64,000 nt of DNA from Diospyros lotus (lineage: Eukaryota; Streptophyta; Magnoliopsida; Ericales; Ebenaceae), in assembly GCF_014633365.1 (NCBI RefSeq), contig NC_068349.1, positions 14,956,753-15,020,752 on the forward strand, read 5' to 3'. Positions within the stretch are counted from its first letter, which is position 1. Each line of letters starts with the position of its first letter. The position numbers and the translations under genes were made by a program. This document shows positions 41,601-49,350 of this stretch, one piece after another. The notes under the pieces were generated by a model, which saw only the letters and a program-made list of their open reading frames with translations, had not been told where the DNA came from and searched no databases.

Positions 41601-43609
41601 CAACATGACAGGACAAAACATATTGAAATAGACCAACACTTTATCAAAGAAAAATTGGATGCAGGTCTAATCTATATCCCTCATGTGTCATCTAAAGAAC
41701 AGGTAACTGATGTATTCACAAAAGGCTTGACAGCCAAGAGGTTTGAAGATCTAATATGCAAGCTTGGAATGATAAATATTCATTCATTAGCTTGAGGGGG
41801 AGTGTTGAAATATGATAATATCGATAATTCCTCCAATCTCTCTAAAATCTAGGAGGAGATAAGATCTTATCTATCTCTAAAGTTTAGGAGGTTTGTTATT
41901 AGATATGTTGTTGTATTTTTATTTTAAATAAGTTTGTTTGTATTTTAAATTTCCTAGATTGTAGGAACTTTAGTCTATTTAAACACCTTATGGTATAATC
42001 AAAGATCAAGACGGAAGTAGTGTTTTCTTCGGAGTTCTTCCAATCCAGGCTTTGTTCTTATTGTTTGTTCCAGTTTTTCAACACATACAAGAGTTACTAA
42101 TTTACTTTTCGGAACAACATTTACTTTTTGTCCATGCCCCAACTCACAAAAAAGGAATTATCCAGAAAACCATGTGAAAAGATAGTAATTGAGAGCTCTA
42201 AGATATAGCATCAACCAAAAAAAATGCAACATGCAGTTAGATAAATTATGAGTACAATTAACCAACATACACAGTCTAGCTCACCTGGTTATCCAGCATT
42301 CTAGAGAAATCCTTGAGAACATGCCGACGCTCTAATGCTCCATTCTCAATTTGGCGAGCATATTGGTTTAATTTTTTCTTCATTAATTTGTAGTTGATGT
42401 AATATCTGAAAAGCAACAAAGTAGATCACATCAAAATCATAACAGTATGTGGTATAATGAAAACCTAGATTTCTCCCTATCACCAAGTCTATTCAAAATT
42501 TAATTAATGACATTCATTTTCACTCCACAAGTATCTTCCCAATTTACGAACAGGTTGATAGCTATATTCTACTCAAGGGAATAAATGTAATTTGAATAAG
42601 CTGCAACCCATTCAGTAAGACCTAAATAACACTAAAAAGTTTCACTAGAGATCTTTGACACAGACACTTGAAATATCAACAGTTTTAAGTGATTCTTTCT
42701 TTTGATTTCTCTCTTTCCTTTTGGCACCAGGGGAAAGGGTTAGTGTTGCTTAAGTACATGTAAGCAATCAACTGGAATTTTGTAGTCTGTCTCAATTTGG
42801 ATCTGATTTTTGACATACATTTCCAAAAACAACTAAATTTAACAGTTTATGAAGTTGAAATTTTCAAAATTCTTCAGGTGTACCTGATCTCTAACACACT
42901 GATCCTACTGTGAATGGAAATTCTGCATCCTCCTAATCTCACTAAGCTTTATGGAATTCCACTCAGCCCAATCTTGCTATGAGCATATCAGGTCTGTACG
43001 TTCCACTTTTCTTCTGATCTCATTACTTTTTCTCATCTCATTCCTAGATATCCATGTTCTGCCTTTTTTTCAGCCTTCCAACCAAGTTAGAGTAAAGAAC
43101 TGAATAGGGCTGTGAATTAATAAGTTTCCATAAAATCTATTTTACTAAATCCCTTCAAACTTTTGGGATGCTCCACAAGTTTTTGAAATTATAAATGGTT
43201 GCACAACTCTGCTGAAGGAAGACATGTTCAAAATAAGTGAGATAACACAGCATATGCTCAAAAGATACTAGCCAATCAATTAAGATCATTCAAGTACCAT
43301 AGGCTGCTGAACTAGCTTACTTATGAATTATCTTTATCTTAGTTATAATGGGTATAACAGAATGCATAACATCCCAGTTCAACACATTTATGATAAAATA
43401 TGGGGATAATAAAATACATATCACCAACCTATAACTGCCTACAATTTGATCTCTGTGTGCGTGCAAAGCAGAAAGAAACCTACCACGGGACCTAACCAAG
43501 TGCATATAGATATTAAGCAAAAAAAACTGGTTCGGCCTATAATCATACAATGGTACCTGTTCCATTCTGGAATCTGTCTTTGCATCAACTTTTTTCCAAA
43601 GGCAACCAT
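8492..43609 (-). CDS. SPX-MFS vacuolar phosphate transporter-like gene (nine exons, 3' end not in view)
   Basis: The product is expected to be a tonoplast protein that moves inorganic phosphate into the vacuole. An N-terminal SPX domain (about residues 1-160) senses inositol pyrophosphates and a C-terminal MFS domain forms the channel; this role comes from the PHT5/VPT family. Joining exons 43557-43609, 42285-42405, 34865-35176, 34553-34657, 33954-34408, 26542-26843, 18243-18427, 10133-10323 and 8492-8625 gives about 619 codons without a stop. All inferred introns are GT-AG and the phases match. The SPX basic surface is present (KILKKFDKR near residues 126-134), as are the stretch [20 protein letters not shown] at the first membrane segments and GRLFCG at the exon 5/6 junction. 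The family is usually about 700 residues, so roughly 80 C-terminal residues are missing. Introns 2, 5, 6 and 7 are swollen by transposons. Family assignment is firm; the exact paralog is not. Confidence 0.93.
10133..10323 (-). CDS. SPX-MFS exon 8
   Basis: It encodes [20 protein letters not shown] through [20 protein letters not shown] to SNMFEDR, a very conserved membrane-segment pair. The Arg codon is split (AG|A) with exon 9. There is no stop, although this exon is isolated by 7.9 kb upstream. Confidence 0.94.
11030..11205. repeat. Array of TTACTCGAGTAA-like palindromes
   Basis: About eight degenerate copies of ACTCGAGT/ACTCGATTA in 175 bp. The same motif family recurs at 63,120-63,560. 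Probably part of an LTR. Confidence 0.7.
11218..11485 (-). repeat. 3' LTR of the truncated copia element
   Basis: It starts TGTTGGAAAAATT on the minus strand after a CTTGAGGGAGAG tract. The distal end near 11,218 is estimated from a TG on the plus strand; no second LTR is available for comparison. Confidence 0.5.
12056..12580 (-). pseudogene. Copia reverse transcriptase (YVDD)
   Basis: An open stretch of 174 codons with [38 protein letters not shown] and [20 protein letters not shown]. It is the RT palm to connection part of a copia polyprotein, flanked by stops on both sides. Confidence 0.9.
13320..14480. other. Probable NUMT (mitochondrial-like DNA)
   Basis: Base composition and style change sharply from AT-rich intron to more balanced sequence with runs such as GGCTGGGGGGTTCC and GGCCTCCCCCC near 14,110-14,150, much like plant mitochondrial intergenic DNA. 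No mitochondrial gene is recognised. It abuts the broken 5' side of the copia fragment. The call rests on pattern recognition only. Confidence 0.5.
14481..18242. other. Intron 7 remainder: AT-rich stretch and transposon-like debris
   Basis: 14,690-14,880 is very AT-rich. 14,880-15,380 is a mixed-composition block with an open frame (15053-15379) of no recognised family. 16,170-16,385 read on the minus strand starts GGGCCTGTTCCCTTTGTGG, like the outer end of a PIF/Harbinger or hAT MITE, but no partner end was found. 16,740-18,242 shows nothing I can name. Confidence 0.4.
16395..16480 (-). promoter_or_regulatory. LTR-like core promoter
   Basis: On the minus strand TATAAATAGGGG (near 16,470) is followed by a leader rich in CTCTC motifs. 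This is typical of a retrotransposon LTR; the LTR limits could not be set. Confidence 0.35.
18243..18427 (-). CDS. SPX-MFS exon 7 (acidic loop)
   Basis: The acceptor GGCAG sits just before 18427. The exon encodes the family's central loop: GLGQPLLL, an acidic run ([20 protein letters not shown]), then [14 protein letters not shown]. It ends in phase 0 and joins [14 protein letters not shown] of exon 8, the order expected for the family. Confidence 0.93.
18838..19167 (+). pseudogene. hAT transposase relic, N-terminal piece (RICESLEEPER-like)
   Basis: It contains [20 protein letters not shown] and [20 protein letters not shown], the hallmark segment of plant hAT transposases (BED-finger/RICESLEEPER type). 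Coding is cut at 19,167 by the next insertion and resumes at 24,320. The BED finger and start are missing. It lies 411 bp from SPX-MFS exon 7 on the opposite strand. Confidence 0.85.
19454..20531 (-). pseudogene. LINE reverse transcriptase C-terminal half and tail
   Basis: It begins [14 protein letters not shown] near 20,500 and carries [19 protein letters not shown] and the catalytic FADDIV at about 20,210. The tail (19454-19921) has [18 protein letters not shown] and the basic GRGRPKK motif usual in plant RTE elements. A stop lies near 19,998. Confidence 0.85.
20532..21825 (+). mobile_element. Solo LTR inside the LINE
   Basis: 1,294 bp, TGTTGAGCC... to ...GGACCAACA, with a perfect 5 bp target duplication CTTGA (20527-20531, 21826-21830). 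A TATA-like box (AATATAAAT) lies near 21,140. The end has CAATTCACCCCCCCC, common in plant LTRs. No internal region is left, so it formed by LTR-LTR recombination. Confidence 0.88.
20846..21090. repeat. AGTCGACTG palindrome array
   Basis: About ten copies of AGTCGACT (most perfect, spaced 15-40 bp) lie upstream of the LTR's TATA-like box. Confidence 0.9.
21826..22775 (-). pseudogene. LINE reverse transcriptase, N-terminal half
   Basis: [18 protein letters not shown] and [20 protein letters not shown] (21812-22069) are the RT fingers of RTE LINEs. 22,070-22,775 is a degenerate linker with stops. The half ends exactly at the target duplication CTTGA. Confidence 0.85.
22776..23543 (-). pseudogene. 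LINE endonuclease domain
   Basis: Two adjoining pieces. 23268-23543 has [15 protein letters not shown]. 22776-23267 has [19 protein letters not shown], then the [10 protein letters not shown] motif and [10 protein letters not shown], where the usual catalytic SDH has become TQH. One stop separates the pieces. Confidence 0.85.
24320..24722 (+). pseudogene. hAT transposase relic, C-terminal piece
   Basis: It contains [16 protein letters not shown] and [16 protein letters not shown], which in hAT transposases follow directly after the segment ending at 19,167. Frameshifts remain even after removing the insertion, so the relic was already decaying. It breaks off near 24,722 at a copia tail. Confidence 0.8.
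24735..25093 (+). mobile_element. Copia 3' tail with LTR
   Basis: The end of RNase H ([20 protein letters not shown]) is followed by a purine tract and an LTR from TGTTGGCATT (24845) to about 25,093. A 5' truncated remnant; the LTR end is approximate. Confidence 0.75.
25094..25453 (+). mobile_element. Second copia 3' tail with LTR
   Basis: Another RNase H end ([20 protein letters not shown]) leads to GGGTGGGGAGGGAG and an LTR starting TGTTGAAT at 25283. It resembles the tail at 33,480-33,680 but belongs to a different copy. Its upstream part is replaced by the previous remnant. Confidence 0.7.
25655..26104 (-). pseudogene. hAT (DUF659-type) transposase C-terminal relic
   Basis: [20 protein letters not shown] and [13 protein letters not shown] resemble the C-terminal region of plant DUF659 hAT transposase-like proteins (xxLVYVHxNLRL...WDxxGD). 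The first residues are out of family, so the real join is inside the frame. The assignment is from memory of the motif only. Confidence 0.5.
26542..26843 (-). CDS. SPX-MFS exon 6
   Basis: It encodes [14 protein letters not shown] through membrane segments [16 protein letters not shown] and [19 protein letters not shown] to the start of the cytosolic loop (PQGHKPG). It completes the Gly codon left by exon 5 and ends with one base (G). Confidence 0.94.
27445..28050. mobile_element. Mutator-like MITE with long inverted repeats
   Basis: The two ends form inverted repeats of about 90 bp, sharing TAGCAACCATTAAACTTTTA and TTTAGTCCCT on opposite strands. A central block (27,600-27,850) has no coding potential. 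A 9 bp target duplication was not identified; long TIRs suggest Mutator. Confidence 0.65.
28437..28585 (+). repeat. 5' LTR of the intron 5 copia element
   Basis: 149 bp, TATTAGAATTATTAG to TTTTCTCA. It is close to 33687-33824 apart from a small indel. Confidence 0.85.
29107..29640 (+). pseudogene. Copia gag remnant
   Basis: It includes [20 protein letters not shown], like the copia gag start (x-NYxxWxxxxxxxLxGKG). The rest needs several frame changes. Confidence 0.7.
30038..30680. mobile_element. hAT MITE with GGCGCCTAGGC repeats
   Basis: 643 bp with CAGTGTTC ends and a perfect 8 bp target duplication TCGATTAG (30030-30037, 30681-30688). Subterminal GGCGCTAGGCGC motifs fill both ends. The middle has a GA-rich run that opens long but meaningless frames. 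Confidence 0.9.
30985..31467. mobile_element. MITE with GATAAATC target duplication
   Basis: 483 bp inserted in the integrase region, with an 8 bp duplication GATAAATC at 30977-30984 and 31468-31475. Both ends carry TTAAAATC...GATTTTA palindromes. Many ATAAAATC units are inside. The terminal inverted repeat is imperfect. Confidence 0.75.
31478..33679 (+). pseudogene. Copia integrase end, RT and RNase H remnant
   Basis: 31478-32314 spans the integrase end ([14 protein letters not shown]) into RT ([16 protein letters not shown]). The RT YVDD region is near 32,720-32,740 ([10 protein letters not shown] by translation). RNase H ends at 33422-33679 ([15 protein letters not shown]). Stops at about 32,312, 32,549 and 32,979 break the frame. 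Confidence 0.85.
33687..33824 (+). repeat. 3' LTR of the intron 5 copia element
   Basis: 138 bp, following a TTGAGTGGGAA purine tract. It ends 129 bp from the splice donor of SPX-MFS exon 5. Confidence 0.85.
33954..34408 (-). CDS. SPX-MFS exon 5
   Basis: This 455 bp exon starts [14 protein letters not shown] and ends in the MFS motif GRLFCG. It holds the first several membrane segments, including [15 protein letters not shown] and [19 protein letters not shown]. Its donor lies 129 bp from the 3' LTR of the copia element in intron 5. Confidence 0.95.
34553..34657 (-). CDS. SPX-MFS exon 4
   Basis: This exon of 35 codons starts [13 protein letters not shown] and ends [11 protein letters not shown]. 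It is in phase 0 at both ends and links SPX to MFS. Its flanking introns are short (207 and 144 bp) and free of insertions. Confidence 0.95.
34865..35176 (-). CDS. SPX-MFS exon 3
   Basis: This exon of 104 codons is in phase 0 at both ends and covers the core of the SPX domain, from [15 protein letters not shown] to [10 protein letters not shown]. It carries the lysine cluster KILKKFDK. The acceptor is TTGCAG and the donor follows CACGTG. Confidence 0.95.
36192..36400 (-). mobile_element. Au-like SINE with poly-C expansion
   Basis: On the minus strand it has a tRNA-like head (CTTTGTGACAAAAGGTCAC), a GTGGAAACCTCTTTG segment and an end GGATGCCCTTTTT, the pattern of Au SINEs. It is interrupted by 29 C in a row (36268-36296). 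It lies in intron 2. Confidence 0.75.
36268..36296 (+). repeat. Homopolymer of 29 C
   Basis: A pure C run inside the SINE, giving Pro or Gly runs in open frames on either strand. Length may be unreliable in the assembly. Confidence 0.95.
36907..37187 (+). repeat. 5' LTR of the young copia element
   Basis: 281 bp, TGTTGAAATATG to TTTTTCAACA. Three substitutions from the 3' LTR. Confidence 0.97.
37188..37200 (+). promoter_or_regulatory. Primer binding site (initiator-Met tRNA)
   Basis: TGGTATCAGAGCC directly after the LTR, the usual plant copia primer site. Confidence 0.95.
37311..41795 (+). pseudogene. Copia gag-pol polyprotein with two premature stops
   Basis: The first ATG in frame is 37311; the frame is open upstream to 37290 only through a TTG. 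The order is gag with a CCHC knuckle ([14 protein letters not shown], near 38,135), protease (LDSGATDHM, near 38,475), integrase zinc region and DDE core (38,889 on), RT with [14 protein letters not shown] (near 40,840), and RNase H ([14 protein letters not shown]) to TGA at 41793-41795. In-frame stops are TGA at 38805-38807 and TAG at 40728-40730 (in PRA*FGRF, where family members have Trp). No frameshifts were seen, so it was active recently but cannot make a full product itself. Confidence 0.93.
41803..42083 (+). repeat. 3' LTR of the young copia element
   Basis: 281 bp, preceded by a TTGAGGGGGAG tract (41792-41802) and followed by target duplication CATAC. Confidence 0.97.
42285..42405 (-). 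CDS. SPX-MFS exon 2
   Basis: It encodes the SPX helices starting [20 protein letters not shown] and ending SRMLDNQ. The acceptor is TTTTCAG and the donor is GTGAGC. It ends in phase 0. The conserved YYINYK...KKK residues belong to the inositol-pyrophosphate binding surface in SPX proteins. Confidence 0.93.
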
Positions 43610-43615
43610 CTTTTA
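43557..43615 (-). CDS. SPX-MFS exon 1 (start codon)
   Basis: The ATG is at 43609-43607 and the exon encodes [18 protein letters not shown] up to a GT donor at 43556-43555. MVAFGKKL is the conserved SPX start. A TGCAG acceptor just before 43615 leaves six bases of 5' UTR, so an upstream non-coding exon is expected. The exon ends in phase 2 (AG), completed by the first A of exon 2 to give Arg. Confidence 0.9.
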
Positions 43616-43864
43616 CTGCATAAATCATATGGAGAAATACAATACATAAATAATAGCAATCTAATAGCAAATAGACAAGTCCTTCTAGTGACATGAAATC
43701 AATTAATATATGATGCTTCAAACAAATATCATTGGAATTGCTACCTTATGCGCAAAATTAGTTTTGGAAAGAATGCAACGGATAACCTGTGGCCATTTTA
43801 GGATGATTCTATGCAATCATTAAATAGTTTAAAGGTAAAGTCAAGTAGATAGGAAATAGAACTA

Positions 43865-44045
43865 AAAGGGAGTCCCTTGTGTATGAGACTTCCTGCTTAG
43901 TTAGGGACCTAGGGTCGATTTTGTTTGCAGCCTTACCCTTACTTTACAAAGAGGTTGTTTCAAGAATTTGAACCCGTGACCGTCCAGGCACAAAGGAGAA
44001 ACCTTAACAGTGCTACTAATACTCCCCCTGACACTGGTAAGGTAA
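43865..44045 (-). mobile_element. Au-like SINE in the 5'-UTR intron
   Basis: On the minus strand it shows box B-like GGTCACGGGTTCAAATTC, then AACAACCTCTTTG and AAGGCTGC, the same family as 36,192-36,400 but more diverged. Confidence 0.7.
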
Positions 44046-44757
44046 AATAGATAGGAAATAGAATAATCACTTCATATTATGTTGGTAAACAGATAAATGA
44101 GCGCTTCAACATGCAGAGAAGCAAGATCACATATCCAAGCGGCCACTGCCCTTAAAGATGTGCTCAACACTATCCTGAGTCCTGAATCTCAAGAAAACTA
44201 ACTAATGATTTTTTAAAGGAAGGCAAACAACCAGCCTGTCCAACACTCCATAAAAAGAACGGCAACAAATTGTAACACTAAGTTTTCAGCTCGGTTAAGT
44301 CTTCAATCATCTAAAACACATGATTGAGATGGTCAAACTCCACAAGAAGCAAATTCTGCACCATTTTTTTGCAACTATTAGAGCTTATACGGCTTCTAAA
44401 ATTGCAAGGAGACATTTTAGAAAACAATATTAATAAGTGAAAGATTCAATACATAAGTAGTGACTCAGCCATGTTCATTACGATCCTCATGACTCGGCCT
44501 CTCCACTACTAGTAAGGATATATATGCTTCTCAACGAATTAGCGCAGCACAAAAAATGGACTTTTCTACATCAAGATTCAATACAAGCAATCATATCTCT
44601 CTGTTCTTGATATCTGCCACCCCTTCCACTGACTTATATAAAAATCAACAGAATCATTAGCACCACTCACAAGACGATTCTGTCATTAGATGAATTGAGA
44701 CACGTAAATCTACATACCATCGATAGATTAATCGACAGAAAAAGGGAAACAAGTTAC

Positions 44758-44900
44758 CCTTAGATGACCATAAACAAGCAGCGGAATCAATTTTCTCCGC
44801 GATAGCAGCGAGAATTTTGCAGAAGGAAACGGCGAGGGATTCAGATTCCAATCGATAAGGTAGCGAATTCAGCAGGCTCTACGATTACACCACAGGTGTG
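44758..44900 (-). other. Probable 5'-UTR exon of the SPX-MFS gene
   Basis: A good donor (AGG|GTAACT) at 44757-44756 pairs with the acceptor before exon 1, giving a 1.14 kb 5'-UTR intron (44757-43616) that contains a SINE. The upstream limit is a guess, set about 30 bp downstream of the TATA-like motif at 44929-44935. Leader introns are common in this family. Confidence 0.5.
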
Positions 44901-44928
44901 CGTTTGGATCGCAAGAAAGTGACACGAC

Positions 44929-44935
44929 TATATGG
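44929..44935 (-). promoter_or_regulatory. TATA-like motif of the SPX-MFS gene
   Basis: CATATAG on the minus strand lies roughly 30 bp before the inferred transcript start. It is a weak match and is placed mainly by distance. Confidence 0.25.
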
Positions 44936-45469
44936 GGCCTTGTGAAAAGGAAGGTTTTAACCTTGAACAATGCAACAGGCAGAGTAAGAGATCCAAATGA
45001 TTGCCGCAAAATGTTGCATTTTATTTGATTGGTTCTTGAGTGCGTGAGCAGTACAGTACTTACCGTAGATCGAGAAAGCGAGTCGAGCGAGGGATGTTTG
45101 GTTCGTAGTTCCGGGAATGTCTTGGCCTTTTGGGTGATGGGCAGAGAAACCACAGGTCCATAACAACATCAAAAAGCCGTCTGCTTGTCCGTCGCCATCA
45201 TTCGAGAGATGGAAGAGTCGCTCGCTAGACCGACGAGCAAGAGATAAGGATGCAAAAGCACTTGTACGAGAAAAATTAACTTTTTCCCGCTGCGACCAGC
45301 CAAACAGGCTTTGCTCTTTCACGTCACGTGTGTGAGAGCTGGAAAGCTAACTTGTCTCTTTAGAATTTCATTGGGTTTAAACGTGAACTTCAGTTGAGCT
45401 TTAAAATTGAGGGCCCAGAGTCCGTTCATTTAGAATTTTGCAAAAATTGAGTTTCGTGCATGATACATA

Positions 45470-46106
45470 TTTCTCTCACCACTTCTTATGAATTAGATCC
45501 ACTTTAATAGGTCGGTCCAATCGCCTAAAGCCTAGTAGACCTAGCCGAGCTCGTCAGACAAGCTCATACATCGCTGAAATCTAAATTCAAATTGCAAAAC
45601 CAAGCGAGCTCTCAGTAATATACCTAACGAACTGTTGACAATACTTCTAACTACCTGACCTAACCGTTCAGCTTGTCGGTCAAATTATTCAGCTCGCATA
45701 ACAACACTACTGCTGAATAATCGGGAGCAGGGACCAATCTACTTTATCTTATACAAACCAGATCCTTGGTAATACGAAACCCCACTCCTGGTTTTATGGA
45801 ATTGATAAAAATATCTTATCTCCATCATGTCATTCTTTCACTTTTGTATTTTATGCAACTGTAAACACCCCTCGCTATAAAAAAGGGTAAAAGTACCATT
45901 ATAGAAGGGGAATAACAAAGAATAATAACATATTATTATTCTGCCGGAATACCCAAAGTACAGTCTTGGAATAGACATCCTTATGGTCAAATCACGTAAA
46001 AATTCCTTGTGTCCTTTCTATTTTATTCTTCCTCCTTGCATTTAGGCTTATTTATTCATTGCGAGCCTACAAATCACGGTTGACTGATTTTTAACGTCAA
46101 CAATAT
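45470..46106 (+). mobile_element. Probable solo LTR or LTR fragment upstream of the gene
   Basis: It holds CGAGCTC-type motifs (45,540-45,610), a TATAAAAAAGGG-like box with ACCATTATAGAAGGGG (45,877-45,910), and ends TTTTAACGTCAACA, typical of some gypsy LTRs. The left end and a TSD could not be fixed. Confidence 0.5.
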
Positions 46107-47959
46107 TAAACCAACTTCCAGCTAGTTTTAATCAAGATGTTTTTATAAATTTTACTCATTGTTGAACTTAATTTAAGGCTGATTTTAAATGTAAATTATA
46201 TAAAATGAATGTGTTTTAACATATTTAGTTATGATCACTCCAATGGCAAAGTTACAACCTTGGGTCAAGTAAAAATTTCAAATTTGTATATTAATTTTTT
46301 AAATATTATTTAATTATCTTGCATCTCTTTTATTTAGAGATTTTATTTAGAGAGAAAGTATACTATTTATGTTTCTTCCAACCCAACGAGGATGACAAAG
46401 TTGGTTGTTGTGGCGACGAAGTGTTGCGATTCGACGGGAGTGGCTGGCACTTGCAAATACTTCTATACTCAAGTCAATGAGGGTTTAAAATAACAGAGTA
46501 TGGGTTAAGTTTGGAAAGAACATATCTTGACATATGATTAGACTGTTTTATATAGAGGCGATGGTGCCTTGCGTGTTGCCAACCGTCATGGAAAGATAAG
46601 AAGCTAAGATATGCGATAGTGATAGAAGTCATCTCTGAGGATCTCGAATTTGATGGAGATTAGGAGCTGATTGAGGATCAGCGTGTGAGTTGCTCGGAGT
46701 CGACAGGATTTGTTATTAGTGCGAGGATCTTGATTTGGATAGAAAGGTTATTAGAGCTTCTTGGGTCAAGATTTAGTTTGGGTCAAGCTCGGTGCTAGGC
46801 TATGAGCCCCTGGCCCAATAGATCAATACGGTTCAATTTATATATATAACATTAACATAACAAGTACAATTTTAAAGGTTAAGAGGGTGGGCAATTATCC
46901 ACCTTCTCATAATTGTAGTTTCTCTCGAAAAGACTCTTTAATCAATCTAAATAACTCTAATATTTTAAAATTAAGTTCAATCTTGTTTGCTAAACGAAAT
47001 TAAAAATTAAATTTGAACTGGCCCTAGATCAATAGATCAATTTTAAAAGTAAATGAAAAGATAATATTATCAATGAATACGAGCATCATTTGCGTATGTT
47101 AAAATAATATTAGCGCTAAACTTAATCATCCTAAATTTAACCTAACAAGGTTCTTTAAAAAAATATAAACTTTTAAAATATTAATCAGTCAATTCTAATT
47201 AAATATAATTGTTGTCACATGTTTGGAAAAACAATTTAAACACGGCTCTAAAAAAGGGGGACCATGTGCATAATGCCGTGACTAATGATATGTGATGGTA
47301 AAATACTAATGAATTAAGCATGACAAGCACATGCGATCGTAAGGTTTTAGAATGTGTCACTTTCACGGAGTGGGAATTTCATAAAGATTATCATATAGTT
47401 ATTAATTGATTAAATGAAAGCACATGTTTTGTGATATTAGATATGATTAATTATGATAATATCTCTAAAAAATAATTTAAAAGTTTTTTTTTTTTATTTT
47501 TAAATAATAATTGATATATCCTACAAACAGTAGAGAATCCGAATATGAAATGGACTCACGTGGTAGGTTCAATTCAAAATTTACATATCCATATTTAGAG
47601 GGGTTGAAATCACAAACTGAGAGTAAAAAATTAAATTAATAAGGAAAGTTACAAGAAAAAATTAAAGAATTAATTAAAGTAAAGTAATGCAATAATAAGA
47701 TGAAGAATGGGGAGCAGCCACACAACAACTACACAAATTAAAGCATGAAGTTTAAAACAATTAAATTATTAGTTGAAGTTGAAGATCAATTAGCAGTGGG
47801 AGATTGGGGAACATATCAATTAAATAAATTGGAGACAGCAAGGAAAGTGAAGCCATGCAGGTGAAGACATAATTGAAGATGGCGGCATATTAAATTGGAG
47901 ATGGCCACAATTGGAGCAAGTATGAATATTAATAAATAAATGGAAGGTTGGAATATATA
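46107..47959. other. AT-rich intergenic DNA, nothing recognised
   Basis: A moderately GC-rich patch at 46,390-46,800 has no open frame of note. The rest is AT-rich single-copy-looking sequence. Confidence 0.5.
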
Positions 47960-49350
47960 TCTATATATATATATTATTATAACAAAATAGTCGTCAAAAT
48001 TTTTCCCGCCCAGTTCCAATTACTATTTTGATATTTTATTATATTTTTAAATATTTTTTGCTTACCCGAAATAAAATTTTTATAAGTTATTAATTAAGTC
48101 TAAATTTGTGAAAAACATGTAGTTCTTGAAACACGTAAATAATTTTTTTTATAGTTAAATAGTATTTGGAGAATGTGTAAATATGCTGGTATATGAAGAG
48201 ACAAGATCTAATCTATATTATTAATTTTTAAATATTAACATAAAATTTTAATTGAAATAAATTACAAAAAAATGAGACTTTTTAAATCGGGAGAAATCTT
48301 GAGATATCTGGTAATACCGTCAAATACCGACTGTCAAGTAAATTTTTTATTTTATATATAGTTTAATTAATTTAAATTTATTTTTTTATAATTTTAAATA
48401 TTATAATTTTATATATAACTTAAATGTTATAATTTTATTTTTTAACTTTATTTTTTTTATTGCTTTCTTAAAAATGTGACATGTCTTAAATATGATAATT
48501 GATTGCTAGAGGGGATATGTAAAGTCATGTATGGATAATTAATTTTAAAAGTTTGATTATTATTATTTATATAATTAATTGATTATTTAAATTATCTTTA
48601 TTTTATATATAGTTTAATTATCTTAAATTTATTTTTTTATAATTTTAAATGTTATAATCTATATATATATATATTATAACAAAATAGCCGTCAAAATTTT
48701 TCCCGCCCATTTTCAATTACTATTTTGATATTTTATTATATTTTAAAATTTTTTTTGCTTACCCGAAATGGAATTTTTATAAGTTATTAATTAAGTCTAA
48801 ATTTGTGAAAAACATGTAGTTCTTGGAACACGTAAATAATTTTTTTTATAGTTGAATAGTATTTGGAGAATGTGTAAATATGCTGGTATATGAAGAGACA
48901 AGATCTAATCTATATTATTAATTTTTAAATATTAACATAAAATTTTAATTAAAATAAATTACAAAAAAATGAGACTTTTTAAATCGGGAGAAATCTTGAG
49001 ATATCTGGTAATACCGTCAAATACCGACTGCCAAGTAAATTTTTTATTTTATATATAGTTTAATTAATTTAAATTTATTTTTTATAATTTTAAATGTTAT
49101 AATTTTATATATAACTTAAATGTTATAATTTTATTTTTTAACTTTATTTTTTTTATTGCTTTCTTAAAAATGTGACATACCTTAAATATGATAATTGATT
49201 GCTAGAGGGAATATGTAAAGTCATGTATGGATAATTAATTTTAAAATTTTGATTATTATTATTTATATAATTAATTGATTATTTAAATTATCTTTATTTT
49301 ATATATAGTTTAATTATCTTAAATTTATTTTTTTATAATTTTAAATGTTA
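47960..49350 (+). repeat. Tandem duplication of the Helitron 5' region
   Basis: 47,960-48,657 and 48,658-49,350 are nearly identical (both contain AACAAAATAG(T/C)CGTCAAAA and AAATCGGGAGAAATCTTGAG), a period of 698 bp. Confidence 0.9.

Larger units (their letters stand above)
36907..42083 (+). mobile_element. Young, nearly complete Ty1/copia retrotransposon
   Basis: 5,177 bp with LTRs of 281 bp each that differ at three positions, and a perfect target duplication CATAC (36902-36906, 42084-42088). PBS TGGTATCAGAGCC follows the 5' LTR directly and the TTGAGGGGGAG tract precedes the 3' LTR. The polyprotein is one frame with two premature stops. It sits antisense in intron 2 of the SPX-MFS gene. 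Confidence 0.96.

Noticed and set aside
43317..43721. 134-codon open frame on the minus strand
   Set aside because: It overlaps SPX-MFS exon 1 in another frame; the exon frame is supported by MVAFGKKL and splice phase.
44869..45322. Open frames upstream of the transporter gene
   Set aside because: No recognisable family, low similarity to any protein pattern, and a position in the promoter/5' UTR region.
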